Notes: generated from the sequence alone by a model not told the origin. A stretch of DNA of 64,000 nucleotides from Leucobacter sp. UT-8R-CII-1-4 (GCF_030010235.1 NZ_JASCRS010000005.1:310001-374000); one strand, 5' to 3'; counted from the first letter of the stretch, positions 17,236 through 25,345 are shown. Translations and numbers: made by a program.

Positions 17236-17919
17236 TCAGTTTGCGTGCAATGTTGCCGTGATCGTGTCGCCGAGGTCGATGCCGCATGCTTGCAGGATTT
17301 CGAGGTTCTGTTCAGCACCGAGGGTGAACCCGAGGCGTGCAACGTCTGCCCAACCGACCCAGAACCCGCCACACTCTGCCGCACGGCATTCAGCGGTAGG
17401 TGCACGCCCTTCGGCGTATTCCACGATGATTGCTGATTGTCGTTTCTCGCCGCCGGCGGTGTCTTCTTCGAGGATCCAGCGTTCACCACAGGATGGGCAT
17501 GGGACGGTGACTTCCATGATTCTGGTTCGGTCGTCCCATTCCTGTTCGATTTCGGCGACCCAGGCGGGGAATGCCTCAGTGATGCGCTCCCATTGCTGGT
17601 CATCGAGCTCTCCCCTAGCGCGGTAGGTTTTCGCGTTACGCCAGGTGTCTACTATCGCGGTGACGATTTCCCGCTGCGGGCCAAGGTAGAGGGCTTCGCG
17701 CATCTGCTTCACACCGTGTTCGATGCGTTGCAGTAGCGCGAGCGCGTTCATATCGATCGGCGAACCCGTTCCGCCCGATCCGGCGCCACCTCGTTTCACT
17801 TGCTCTGTCACGGCGTTGTCCAGCCATGAAAGAAGCGGAGGCCATTCGACAGCCCCCGCTTCGGTCATTTCCGTGTGTGCTTCTGTGAGTCGCACCACAG
17901 CACGCTCAGTTGATTCCAT
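17236..17919 (-). CDS. conserved actinophage protein with zinc-binding segment
   Basis: This 227-residue soluble protein is the last gene of the early operon. It has a helical N-terminal half and a C-terminal zinc-ribbon-like part (VPCPSCGERWILEE, then CRAAECGGFWVGW). Similar proteins are common in Microbacterium-type prophages but have no known function. Its ATG lies 14 bases inside the previous gene. Confidence 0.75.
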   Translation of the reverse strand: MESTERAVVRLTEAHTEMTEAGAVEWPPLLSWLDNAVTEQVKRGGAGSGGTGSPIDMNALALLQRIEHGVKQMREALYLGPQREIVTAIVDTWRNAKTYRARGELDDQQWERITEAFPAWVAEIEQEWDDRTRIMEVTVPCPSCGERWILEEDTAGGEKRQSAIIVEYAEGRAPTAECRAAECGGFWVGWADVARLGFTLGAEQNLEILQACGIDLGDTITATLHAN

Positions 17920-18064
17920 CGGCTTCGCACTCCATTCGTTCGATCTTGATCAGTAGTTCGCGTTCGACCCGGCGCAACCGTTCCACCTCTGATGCAAGGT
18001 CAGCGTTGCGTTGTTCCAGGTCGTAGATGATGCGGTCGGCCTTGTCGCCGTAGCCGCCACTCAC
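17906..18064 (-). CDS. small coiled-coil protein
   Basis: The GTG at 18064 overlaps the preceding stop (GTGA) and gives 52 residues, mostly one coiled coil (DLEQRNADLASEVERLRRVE). Function unknown; coupling to both neighbours supports translation. Confidence 0.65.
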   Translation of the reverse strand: MSGGYGDKADRIIYDLEQRNADLASEVERLRRVERELLIKIERMECEADGIN

Positions 18065-18318
18065 TGGATGCCCTTTGCGTATCGTTTCGCGGATTCTCTT
18101 GCTTCGTCTTCGCAAGCGCCCACCGTGGCCCACATCTCGCCCATTACCCAGACCTCATCTGGGTCGTAGCCAAGAGCTCTGGCGCGGCGACCGTAAATGT
18201 CTTCTCGCAGTTTGATCTCTCCGTTGCGACGTTCGATCAGCTTTACGGTCAGGACTGCGAATGCAGCCCCTACAAGCGGCATGACAGCGAGCGCCGCCCA
18301 GAAATCGTTTGGTTGCAT
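18061..18318 (-). CDS. small membrane-anchored phage protein
   Basis: The ATG at 18318 follows AGGAAGGGG and gives 85 residues. Residues 6-24 (FWAALAVMPLVGAAFAVLTV) form one membrane helix, followed by a basic and acidic cytoplasmic part. It follows a terminator hairpin, so it may start a separate unit. Function unknown. Confidence 0.7.
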   Translation of the reverse strand: MQPNDFWAALAVMPLVGAAFAVLTVKLIERRNGEIKLREDIYGRRARALGYDPDEVWVMGEMWATVGACEDEARESAKRYAKGIQ

Positions 18319-18344
18319 GTTGTTCCCCTTCCTGTGGGTAATAG

Positions 18345-18377
18345 AAAAGCCACTCGAACCCGTATAGGTTGAGTGGC
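18345..18377 (-). terminator. intrinsic terminator inside the early region
   Basis: On the minus strand GCCACTC pairs with GAGTGGC, extended by a bulged AACC/GGTT, and is followed by TTTT. Confidence 0.65.
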
Positions 18378-18539
18378 ATGTTTGATGTAGTTGCAATCCT
18401 TATTCAGTTGGTTTTCGCGGCGGTCTTCCTCTACGTTCTGTGGGGTGTGATTAGAAGCGCCGTACTGTCAGCTCTGCGCAAGCATGCAGCAGAACAAGCA
18501 GAGGTTTCAAGGCACAGTGGAAACGTAGACGCGTCGTAA
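18378..18539 (+). CDS. small opposed membrane protein
   Basis: A plus-strand ATG at 18378 opens 53 codons: MFDVVAILIQLVFAAVFLYV forms a membrane helix, followed by a short basic/Ala-rich tail. It lies in the only gap between coupled leftward genes, and the reading frame uses good codons. The ribosome binding site is weak, so this is a moderate call. Confidence 0.45.
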   Translation: MFDVVAILIQLVFAAVFLYVLWGVIRSAVLSALRKHAAEQAEVSRHSGNVDAS

Positions 18540-18593
18540 CTTTCTGCAACTGTTCGTTTCGTTGACTGGCATTCGACTGGAATACACCGAGTC

Positions 18594-18773
18594 CTACCCT
18601 GTGGTGAGAGCTTCTGCGATCTGTTCGCGTGTTGGTGTGACATACGCGGCACCCCACACAGCACCGTCGATGAACGCTTCAGCTAGGGATTCATTCTCAG
18701 GCGCGAATGGAGTTTCCGGGAATCGCTCATCCGCTTCTGTCTGTGCTGCGGTACGCACATCAGGGGCAGTCAT
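18594..18773 (-). CDS. small acidic phage protein
   Basis: ATG at 18773 overlaps the preceding stop (ATGA); 59 residues, acidic, starting MTAPDVRTAAQTEADERFPE. No motif. The overlap with its neighbour is the main evidence. Confidence 0.65.
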   Translation of the reverse strand: MTAPDVRTAAQTEADERFPETPFAPENESLAEAFIDGAVWGAAYVTPTREQIAEALTTG

Positions 18774-18940
18774 TTTTTGTCACCAGCGCCTTGCATCATA
18801 AGCGCGTAGACCATGCGTTCAGCGTTGTGTTCGTTCCAACCTGAGTCCACGAACTGTTTCTTGATGCCGGTGAGTGCAGCAACTGCGCTCGCAGCTTGTC
18901 CTACGGCATCAAGCAAGTTTGCCGCTTCATCTTTCTTCAT
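18770..18940 (-). CDS. small helical phage protein
   Basis: The chosen ATG at 18940 has GGAGAG upstream and overlaps the prior stop; 56 residues with an Ala-rich helix and a C-terminal GWNEHNAERMVYALM segment. The latter pattern (gw...A..mv..l) recurs in small actinophage proteins of unknown function. Confidence 0.65.
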   Translation of the reverse strand: MKKDEAANLLDAVGQAASAVAALTGIKKQFVDSGWNEHNAERMVYALMMQGAGDKK

Positions 18941-19236
18941 TGTTTCTCTCCGTCGTTTAGCCGGTACGGGTTGCTTTGTGCCCCCAACTTCGCGAGCGGC
19001 CCCATCAGCTTTTGCGTATCCGCACCCGCCAGGAGCACCGCCTCCGCTGCCTCGTAGAGCGGGTAAACGATGTTCGCCAGCCGCTTCCACGCTTTCTCTG
19101 CTGCGGCACGCTCAACCTCAGCGATAACCCGGTCGAACTCTTCTCGAAGCTTCTCCTGCGGAACCTCTGCACGGGCATGCTCACACGCCCAAGAATCTCT
19201 GATGTCATCCAACGCGGGTGGCGTGTAGTCGCTCAC
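18937..19236 (-). CDS. helical phage protein of unknown function
   Basis: GTG at 19236 overlaps the preceding TGA (GTGA); 99 residues, largely alpha-helical and charged (REEFDRVIAEVERAAAEKAW). It is one of nine consecutive coupled genes. No motif recognised. Confidence 0.65.
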   Translation of the reverse strand: MSDYTPPALDDIRDSWACEHARAEVPQEKLREEFDRVIAEVERAAAEKAWKRLANIVYPLYEAAEAVLLAGADTQKLMGPLAKLGAQSNPYRLNDGEKQ

Positions 19237-19433
19237 TGCGCACCACCCAATCCGTAGTGTGCTCTCGCGGCCGCCCATGCGAACTCGGCCGCGTTCCTGC
19301 GTTGTGAATCATGCACTGCACTTCTCGCCTCGGCCCCGCACTTCTGTGAGCAATACGTTCGACGTTCAAAGGCATAGTTCGATTCGGCTTTCCGCTGCCT
19401 GAATCGTGCATTGCATCTTGCGCATCGCTTCAT
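19233..19433 (-). CDS. small zinc-finger protein
   Basis: ATG at 19433 overlaps the previous stop. The 66 residues hold MKRCARCNARF and TYCSQKCGAEAR, i.e. two CxxC-type pairs separated by about 20 residues, a treble-clef-like zinc finger. It may bind nucleic acid; role unknown. Confidence 0.7.
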   Translation of the reverse strand: MKRCARCNARFRQRKAESNYAFERRTYCSQKCGAEARSAVHDSQRRNAAEFAWAAARAHYGLGGAQ

Positions 19434-19879
19434 CGCGCTCCACCCCGCAGCCACTCATCCTGCCGCTCAACGGCCCTGCGGGCGGCACCTGCCGCGATGC
19501 CCTCGCCCGGACGCCGTTCAGTGAACGCTTCGCTGATCACCTCGGCGAGCTTCGTTTCGTCTACCTGCGCGGTGGAAACAAAATTTTGGGAACTTTTTGC
19601 TTCCGTTGCGATAACCGGCCAGTCGCCATAAGACTCGTGTTTCTGCTCGTGCTTCTGCTCCGTGTAATCTGAGCCGCGATTGTCTGGGTCGCACCACGGG
19701 CAAGCAGATCCGAAGTTCCACTGTTCCTCGCTTGGTGCGCCCGAGACAAGCAGGCCAGCCTCGCGCAGGGCGGCAACCACAGCACCGACTTGAATGTCGT
19801 GGGTCGAATATGCCCGGTTCCCACCGCTCATCGCCGTAGCCACGATCTGCTCGGCGGTTTTGGTTGGTGAATCAGTCAT
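19430..19879 (-). CDS. hypothetical phage protein
   Basis: ATG at 19879 (MTDSPTKTAEQIVATAMSGG) overlaps the previous stop; 149 residues. It has a helical N-terminal half and a CPWC element (SACPWCDPDNRG) that could bind zinc with further His/Cys residues. Role unknown. Confidence 0.68.
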   Translation of the reverse strand: MTDSPTKTAEQIVATAMSGGNRAYSTHDIQVGAVVAALREAGLLVSGAPSEEQWNFGSACPWCDPDNRGSDYTEQKHEQKHESYGDWPVIATEAKSSQNFVSTAQVDETKLAEVISEAFTERRPGEGIAAGAARRAVERQDEWLRGGAR

Positions 19880-20265
19880 GGTTTGACTCCTTCGTTTGTG
19901 TTCTGAGCTTCCAGTTGAGCTCGCCAAGCAGCCACCTCAGTTTTTAGGTTCGGGCCGTAATCATCGGTGAATTCTGCACTGTCGGCATCGCCGCTATGAC
20001 TCCATTGCAACCAGCACGCGTAGCATCGCCAGGAATCGCCGTCTGAATCGAGGTCGTTGTCGCAGCGCGGGCATGAGGGCGGCGGAAAATACAGATCTTC
20101 ATTCGGTAGTTCGCCGTGCCCGTTCGCCTCGCGGCGTCGCTTTGAGCAGTGGCACAGGTAGTAGCCGCGAGTGTCGTATTCGCACTCGTCATCGTGCTCC
20201 CCGCGCTCTACGGCGGCGTGATAGCGCTTGACTATCTCCTGGTTCCAAGGGGTCTGGTCTTTCAT
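19876..20265 (-). CDS. hypothetical zinc-binding phage protein
   Basis: ATG at 20265 overlaps the methyltransferase C-terminal gene stop; 129 residues. Cys pairs CHCSK, CPRCDND and CYACW (the last two 18 residues apart) form a zinc ribbon. Acidic overall. Role unknown. Confidence 0.68.
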   Translation of the reverse strand: MKDQTPWNQEIVKRYHAAVERGEHDDECEYDTRGYYLCHCSKRRREANGHGELPNEDLYFPPPSCPRCDNDLDSDGDSWRCYACWLQWSHSGDADSAEFTDDYGPNLKTEVAAWRAQLEAQNTNEGVKP

Positions 20266-21185
20266 CGGTTGTCCTTTCGTTCCGCGCCACGCATCACACG
20301 CAACGCCCTGATCGCTTGTTGAGTGACGACCCCGTTGCCGAGCATCTTCAACTGCTGCACCCGCGACAGTCCAAGCTCTGGTGCGGTCACCCACCTTTCG
20401 GGTAGTCCCATCAAGAACTCAACGAAGGCCGCCGATAGACGCTTGCCGCCCTTAGTGCCTTCCTCAGTCGGTTTAGGTGCGGGCCGCCCGAGCACTTGTT
20501 CCCAACGAGTGATCGCGGCAGCGTAAGGCCCCCACGACGGCTCCGGCTTCGTAAACCCGAGGCGTGTAACCAGATGCGTTGACTTCTCCGGTGGCCGCCC
20601 CAATGTGCGCGGCATACCGAAATCAGCGTCACCCGCTTTCGGTGTCGGCAGCAGCCCACCTTTTTCGATCACGTCATGCAGCGCGACCGAATGACCGCCA
20701 GCGCGACGCTTCGCCGGGTCTTGCGCGCCGCCACGAGAACCCGCATACGCGTCAGGCGTTGGCAGTAGCGAGATAGTAGTTCGCAGATCCTGGCCGCCAG
20801 TGCCGTGGATGCCGATACCGGTGGCCTCGTTCGCGCGCGGTGTCGGTAGCAATTTGCCGCCGCTTTCGATCAGATCGTTTTCCACGATGATCGCCAGATC
20901 GGTGACGATGCCTCGGCCTGGTTTCTTCCGCAGGTGATCCTCAGGCGTATTGCCCGATGGTTGCGCTACCGGTGTTGGCAGGATCTTCCCGCCGAGTTGC
21001 GAGAACAAAGACCCTGAATCTGCCATGTGGTGCGCCGATTTCTGAGGCAGGTAGAGAATGTTGTTCCGCATCGTAGCCGAGGCTGGCCAAGTCTCCGAGA
21101 ACACGACCGGCAGCCCTGAGAGTAGGTCTACTTCGCTCGTCTCCCAGCAGTCCCGTTCCGAATTCCATCTCGCGATTTCTTGCAT
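20262..21185 (-). CDS. cytosine methyltransferase C-terminal part with LLPTP repeats
   Basis: The 307-residue protein starts at ATG 21185 with a GAGG-type site eight bases upstream, inside the first methyltransferase gene but in the +1 frame. Its C-terminus has motifs IX/X of C5 methyltransferases (FVEFLMGLPERWV, then KMLGNGVVTQQAIRAL). The middle holds repeated K/LLPTP blocks, and the N-terminus reads FSETWPASATMRNNILY. Alone it lacks the catalytic core, so it probably acts with the upstream product, or the two are joined by +1 frameshifting. Confidence 0.75.
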   Translation of the reverse strand: MQEIARWNSERDCWETSEVDLLSGLPVVFSETWPASATMRNNILYLPQKSAHHMADSGSLFSQLGGKILPTPVAQPSGNTPEDHLRKKPGRGIVTDLAIIVENDLIESGGKLLPTPRANEATGIGIHGTGGQDLRTTISLLPTPDAYAGSRGGAQDPAKRRAGGHSVALHDVIEKGGLLPTPKAGDADFGMPRTLGRPPEKSTHLVTRLGFTKPEPSWGPYAAAITRWEQVLGRPAPKPTEEGTKGGKRLSAAFVEFLMGLPERWVTAPELGLSRVQQLKMLGNGVVTQQAIRALRVMRGAERKDNR

Positions 21186-21576
21186 GTTCGTCTTCCTCGC
21201 TTACTGCTGGTGCTGAGAGTGCGCCGCGCACGTTTTCCCATACGACGTATTGGGGTTTCAGGATCGCGATTGCCTCGCGCATGTTCACCCACAAGTTCGA
21301 GCGGGTGCCTTCGGTCATGCCTGCACGACGACCTGCGGCACTCAGGTCTTGGCATGGGCTGCCGCCGTCGATAATGTCCACGGGCGGCACGGTCGCCCAG
21401 TCGATCTTCGTAATGTCGCCAAGATTCGGGACACCAGGCCAGTGATGCGCCATCACCTTGCTTGGCGCATCATCAAACTCGCTGTACCAGGCGAGCTCCG
21501 CCCCGAACACGTGCTCGACCGCGAGACTCAGGCCACCGTAACCGGCGAAAAGAGAACCAACTTTTAGAGTCGCCAC
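20941..21576 (-). CDS. C5-cytosine DNA methyltransferase catalytic part
   Basis: The 211-residue protein shows motif I LFAGYGG (residues 9-15), motif IV GGSPCQDLS with catalytic Cys75, motif VI WENVRG (113-118) and motif VIII GRFRVFVLAT. It stops after this, before motifs IX and X, which are found in the overlapping +1 frame gene (20262-21185). The overlap is 245 bases in which both frames look coded. Phage methyltransferases protect DNA from host restriction. Confidence 0.85.
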   Translation of the reverse strand: MATLKVGSLFAGYGGLSLAVEHVFGAELAWYSEFDDAPSKVMAHHWPGVPNLGDITKIDWATVPPVDIIDGGSPCQDLSAAGRRAGMTEGTRSNLWVNMREAIAILKPQYVVWENVRGALSAPAVSEEDEHARNREMEFGTGLLGDERSRPTLRAAGRVLGDLASLGYDAEQHSLPASEIGAPHGRFRVFVLATRREDPANTGSATIGQYA

Positions 21577-21607
21577 AACGACCTCCTAACTGGATATAGT
21601 TCGAGGC

Positions 21608-22201
21608 ATGCTCGAACTCATCAAAGAAATACCCGTCACTTTTGGGCCACACATCGCCGACTGGTGGATGGTCGGGGTGACTGCTACCTCGGCTGTTGCG
21701 TCCCTAGTACTCGGAATCGCCGCAATCTGTAATGGTCGACGTGCGACCAGCATCGCGAAGAGAGCTGCCGAAAACGATCTGGCTCAAAGGAAGCTAGAGA
21801 TGCTTCAAAAATCAGCTACGAGCAGACGTCATTTCGCACACATATTGGAAAGTGATGCCGCAAAAATCATTTTTGCGCTCTCAACTTCATCTTCGCTTCA
21901 AGAGAAAGATCCGCCTCGCCATAAAGACTTCGCGTCGTTGCAGGCTGAAGTGAACGACGCGAATGTCAAAGACTTGTCCGATTACATCATCGCCCGATCG
22001 TATTCATTGGTGAAAGGGGTAAGCGGAGACTACGAACCGTTCCGGACAATACTGGACCTCAGAAGAATCATTGATGCCTGGGCAGCTGATCCATCTACCT
22101 TCACCAAGACAAGAGCCGACGCCAAGCAGGATCAAATTGACTTCATAGGTTCTTTAGACAACTCATCCGAAGTTGCAAAAATCTTCGAAGAATTGGACTA
22201 G
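21608..22201 (+). CDS. membrane-anchored protein of unknown function (moron)
   Basis: This 197-residue plus-strand gene runs against the early operon. It has one N-terminal membrane helix (VTATSAVASLVLGIAAICNG, about residues 23-42) and a long helical cytoplasmic part (RRATSIAKRAAENDLAQRKL). It starts 31 bases from the divergent methyltransferase gene and ends before a strong hairpin. Phage exclusion or lysogen fitness functions are possible but not shown by sequence. Confidence 0.7.
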   Translation: MLELIKEIPVTFGPHIADWWMVGVTATSAVASLVLGIAAICNGRRATSIAKRAAENDLAQRKLEMLQKSATSRRHFAHILESDAAKIIFALSTSSSLQEKDPPRHKDFASLQAEVNDANVKDLSDYIIARSYSLVKGVSGDYEPFRTILDLRRIIDAWAADPSTFTKTRADAKQDQIDFIGSLDNSSEVAKIFEELD

Positions 22202-22226
22202 AACGAGTGTCCGACATTGCGCAATA

Positions 22227-22258
22227 CCCAGAGGGGCCAGTTGCCCGGCCCCTCTGGG
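22227..22258. terminator. perfect 12-bp hairpin between convergent genes
   Basis: CCCAGAGGGGCC pairs with GGCCCCTCTGGG around an eight-base loop, placed between convergent genes at 22201 and 22318. No clear U tract follows on either strand. Confidence 0.6.
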
Positions 22259-22317
22259 TATAAAAATGCGCCCCACTCGGGAGCGCGTTTGTCTAAGTCT
22301 TAGACTTTCGGGTCAGA

Positions 22318-23010
22318 TCACTGGCACCCCGGCCTCTCGCATTTCTGCAGATCCCCGTAAGCAATGAAGCACTGCCGGAATCCGCGATGTTGTTTGTCGC
22401 TGCCGGGGCATTGAGCGTTGGTGCATTCCATACCGCCGTCTTGGTGGCGGGTTTGCATTCCTATACAGGAGAGAGCCGGCTGCCGATCATGTAGGCGCGC
22501 CAGTTCCGCGTCGTAGTGCACTACATCAGGCCAGCACTTTTTGCGTTGGTGGAATACCACTGGCGGACCGAGAAGAGCGCGAATGTTCTCTTCGAACCGG
22601 TAAGACTTCTGCCGCGCCGTGACCGGTTCCTCGCAAGCTGGGCATATCCCTTCGACTTCGAACCTGGCTGCTCGCTCAGCCTCTTCAGATGCGACTCGTT
22701 CAGACCACACTTCAGCGCACGGCTGCAGGTCGCCGCATTTACCGCACACCGAATAGTGTTCGTTCAGCACAGGAATGAATAGCCGTTTGCCAGCTGCAAT
22801 CGGTTTGTTGTACTCAGCCAGGTCATATTGAGCGCCGACTGGGCGCAGATACAAGCGCACCCGATCTTCATCCTGTTCACGCACCTCGTGCACTCGCCAC
22901 GGCTTATGACGGAACCCGGCATAATCGATCGCCACGATCATGCCGGGTTCAATGTCCTTCGCTGGTTTGCTGCGTGCACCGATGGGTCGCCAAGTGTCAG
23001 TGCGGATCAT
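22318..23010 (-). CDS. phage protein with several zinc clusters
   Basis: The 230-residue protein begins with an SH3-like segment (IEPGMIVAIDYAGFRHKPWR), then has CGKCGDLQPC, CPACEEP and later CTNAQCPGSD and CERPGC. Multiple CxxC pairs suggest at least two zinc sites. Similar proteins follow SSB in actinophage early operons; the role is unknown. Confidence 0.7.
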   Translation of the reverse strand: MIRTDTWRPIGARSKPAKDIEPGMIVAIDYAGFRHKPWRVHEVREQDEDRVRLYLRPVGAQYDLAEYNKPIAAGKRLFIPVLNEHYSVCGKCGDLQPCAEVWSERVASEEAERAARFEVEGICPACEEPVTARQKSYRFEENIRALLGPPVVFHQRKKCWPDVVHYDAELARLHDRQPALSCIGMQTRHQDGGMECTNAQCPGSDKQHRGFRQCFIAYGDLQKCERPGCQ

Positions 23011-23017
23011 GAGTCAC

Positions 23018-23512
23018 CTAGAAAGGCTGCTCGTCGTTGAACCCGCCACCGAATCCGCCAGGCTCGCTGCCGCCGTTTTGAGGCGCGTTCCCCCACTGTG
23101 GTGACTGTTGCCCCGCGATAGCGCCGAAACCGCCGCCAGAGCCTTGCTGCTGTGCGCGTGTGACCTGTGCGGTCGCGTACCGGAGCGACGGACCAATCTC
23201 GTCAATGTCGAGTTCGTAGCTTGTGCGGCGTTGCCCGTCTTTGTCGTCGTAGCTGCGTTGGCGCAGGTTGCCGCGCGCGATCACACGCATACCCTTCGTC
23301 AACGAGTTCGCGCACTGTTCAGCGAACTCACGCCACACCGTAGCGCGCAAAAACAGGCCCTCGCCGTCCTTCCACTCATTCGACTGCTTATCGAACGTGC
23401 GCGGTGTAGACGCGATCGTGAACGACGCAAACGGCACACCACTATTCGTGTACCTCATTTCCGGCGCAGCTGTCAGATTGCCGACCACGCAGATAACTGT
23501 CTCGCCCGCCAT
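23018..23512 (-). CDS. ssb: single-stranded DNA-binding protein
   Basis: The 164-residue protein is a bacterial-type SSB: OB-fold N-terminus ([40 protein letters not shown]), Gly/Gln-rich linker, and an acidic tip ending FNDEQPF that recruits replication proteins. As part of the phage recombination/replication block it protects single strands during replication. Confidence 0.95.
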   Translation of the reverse strand: MAGETVICVVGNLTAAPEMRYTNSGVPFASFTIASTPRTFDKQSNEWKDGEGLFLRATVWREFAEQCANSLTKGMRVIARGNLRQRSYDDKDGQRRTSYELDIDEIGPSLRYATAQVTRAQQQGSGGGFGAIAGQQSPQWGNAPQNGGSEPGGFGGGFNDEQPF

Positions 23513-23793
23513 TAGATGACCTCCTCATAGGTCTGTTCGAAAATGTCTGGCTTGCACGGGTAAAACTCACCCTGCACGCCCTTAATGATGTAATCGCCGA
23601 GCTGGGCGCGCATATCTCCTTCGAGAGTGTGAATCACAAGCTGGGAGTCAAACGCGGTGAGCGACACTGGTATTTCTGTGCCATCTGGGGTGTGCGCTGA
23701 CGCCCAATCCCGAATCTGCAAGTGCACTCGAACATCATCAAGAACCTGCATCGCTTCAACTTCGACCGGCTTCTTGCGGTATTTCTTGACCAT
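23512..23793 (-). CDS. conserved phage protein ([20 protein letters not shown] family)
   Basis: The 93-residue protein carries [20 protein letters not shown] near the C-terminus, the signature of a very widespread small phage family of unknown function. The N-terminus [16 protein letters not shown] is also typical. It is one base coupled to SSB and to the RusA-like gene. Confidence 0.85.
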   Translation of the reverse strand: MVKKYRKKPVEVEAMQVLDDVRVHLQIRDWASAHTPDGTEIPVSLTAFDSQLVIHTLEGDMRAQLGDYIIKGVQGEFYPCKPDIFEQTYEEVI

Positions 23794-24158
23794 TAGTGAT
23801 CCTCTCTGATGACGAGTTCGAGGCTCGCCTGTCGTTCTGTTCTTGCCCGGTACTCGATACGCACCGGGAGTTTGTGCATGTATTCGGGAGTGTCGTCCGG
23901 CACGACTTCCGCGTCTACGAGCCCGTCACACAATGCTTTGAGCGTGAGTACCGGGTTGTCGATGTCTCGGCGGCGTTTGTCGTTGACGTACCAGACGAGT
24001 TCGACGCTGCATTTCTGCAGGTCTGGGATCCCGCGCGCTTTCACTTTCGCGACCAGTCGCACTTCTTTCGTGAGGCGCGACTTCACCGCCCAATGCATGC
24101 GCTGGTTCAACGACAGCGGTGGTGTTTTCCACGGCAAGTGGATTGTCCACGACCTCAT
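23793..24158 (-). CDS. RusA-like Holliday junction resolvase
   Basis: The 121-residue protein has the RusA signature: RRRDIDNPVLTLKALCDGL (Asp65, Asp67, Asn68, Lys74, Asp78) followed by VDAEVVPDD. RusA proteins are dimers that cut four-way junctions formed during phage recombination. Length is normal. Confidence 0.93.
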   Translation of the reverse strand: MRSWTIHLPWKTPPLSLNQRMHWAVKSRLTKEVRLVAKVKARGIPDLQKCSVELVWYVNDKRRRDIDNPVLTLKALCDGLVDAEVVPDDTPEYMHKLPVRIEYRARTERQASLELVIREDH

Positions 24159-24478
24159 AGGTTTTCCTTTCGTTGTTTGGCGATGTACAGGTCGCCTTGT
24201 AGCCGGGTGATCGTTGCGAGTGCCGCGTGTGCTTGCTGGTCGGATTCCGTTTTGAGTCGTTCCGCCGAGACAGCCCGGAGTTCAGCACGCCGCACTTCAA
24301 CGTTCAGTGCGTCGATCTGGTTAAGCAGATCCCCAACCCATCCCGCAGCGAGCACGGCAAGCAGCATCGGATGAGTGTGGAGGATCGCCGCATGAACCAC
24401 GTCAGGGTCGCGCGCGTTCACGGCGTCAACGAACTCGCGTAATGCGGGGAGCTTCTCGAACAGTTCTTCGTCGGTCAT
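24155..24478 (-). CDS. helical phage protein
   Basis: The ATG at 24478 overlaps the replication gene stop; 107 residues. After MTDEELFEKLPALREFVDAV it has a short hydrophobic stretch (MLLAVLAAGWVGDLL) and a long coiled coil. Function unknown. Confidence 0.68.
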   Translation of the reverse strand: MTDEELFEKLPALREFVDAVNARDPDVVHAAILHTHPMLLAVLAAGWVGDLLNQIDALNVEVRRAELRAVSAERLKTESDQQAHAALATITRLQGDLYIAKQRKENL

Positions 24479-25140
24479 GGCTGGTCCTCCTTTCGTTCGG
24501 TGCATCCCATGCAGGTGTCGTCTTTGAGCCATCGGTGTACGTGTGGCTTTGCTGGTTTGGGTTTCTTCGCCTCTGCCGCCTCCCACTCTTCGAAGGCTCG
24601 ACGGTCTGCCCCGCAGGTGCGACAGTTGTCGTCGTGATCCCATGTCTGATGTTTTCGACATTTGGGGGGCGGCGGGTGCTCCCCCTCCCTTAATGAATCT
24701 TTAGATTTATTAAGGGGGTCGGGTCGGGTCGGGTCGGGTCGGGTCGGGGGTAGCGAACTCACACCGTTACTCACGCCCTCTGTCACGCGTGACTCACTCT
24801 GTGACTGCTCACGTTTCTTCTCGCGAGCTTCACGCGCACGACGCTGACGATCACGCGCATCATTCCGACGCTTCTTCACCGTCTCGCTCGTCTCCTGATA
24901 CTCATCCCAGTCATGAAACTCATACCCGCCACCCGTGCGCAGCCACAACCCAGCCTCTTGTAACTCGACCGCGGCAGCATCAGACCCAAGCAACCTCAAC
25001 ACCGGCTCATGGATCACCCCATCAGTGAGGTGCTGACACGAATACGCGCCAGCCCGAACCCACAACGCCACAGCATCAGCAGACAACGCCAAAATCTTCG
25101 GGTGCGACCAAAAACCGTCATCCACTTTGAACCAAGCCAA
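24475..25140 (-). CDS. winged-helix replication initiator-like protein
   Basis: The 221-residue protein begins MAWFKVDDGFWSHPKILALS, the mark of phage replisome-organiser N-terminal winged-helix domains. It continues with an Arg/Glu-rich helix (95-115), a PTRPD repeat (about residues 132-143) encoded by six GGGTC iterons, and a zinc-ribbon tail (KCRKHQTWDHDDNCRTC; DDTCMGC). Such proteins open the origin and load helicase; here no separate helicase is visible in the window. The function is inferred from family and context. Confidence 0.75.
   Translation of the reverse strand: MAWFKVDDGFWSHPKILALSADAVALWVRAGAYSCQHLTDGVIHEPVLRLLGSDAAAVELQEAGLWLRTGGGYEFHDWDEYQETSETVKKRRNDARDRQRRAREAREKKREQSQSESRVTEGVSNGVSSLPPTRPDPTRPDPLNKSKDSLREGEHPPPPKCRKHQTWDHDDNCRTCGADRRAFEEWEAAEAKKPKPAKPHVHRWLKDDTCMGCTERKEDQP
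24689..24745. repeat. GGGTC iterons plus AT-rich dyad, candidate phage origin
   Basis: Six uninterrupted GGGTC units (24716-24745, plus strand) are followed by GGGGG and are preceded by an AT-rich inverted repeat (CTTAATGAATC ... GATTTATTAAG, 24689-24714). The array lies within the initiator-like gene, as the origin lies within the lambda O gene. The plus strand could also form a G-quadruplex. Confidence 0.5.
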
Positions 25141-25345
25141 CGTCTTCCTCCTTCCCGTCTACGCATCTGATCGCCCACGCTTCACGCCACTGCCACGCAA
25201 TACGCGGATCACGGGCATGCCACAACGCGGCCATTTCAAGTAGCTCTTCGTCGGTATACCAAGCGCTGGCGCGCGCACGGGCCATCAACTGATCACGCGT
25301 CAAGACATGAGTGCCGCGGCTTCTTCGTTCGTTATTGGTTTCCAC
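25118..25345 (-). CDS. small phage protein
   Basis: GTG at 25345 is chosen because GAAGGAGG ends six bases upstream; 75 residues with a helical LTRDQLMARARASAWYTDEE and Trp-rich C-terminal part. It overlaps the genes on both sides. Function unknown. Confidence 0.6.
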   Translation of the reverse strand: METNNERRSRGTHVLTRDQLMARARASAWYTDEELLEMAALWHARDPRIAWQWREAWAIRCVDGKEEDVGLVQSG

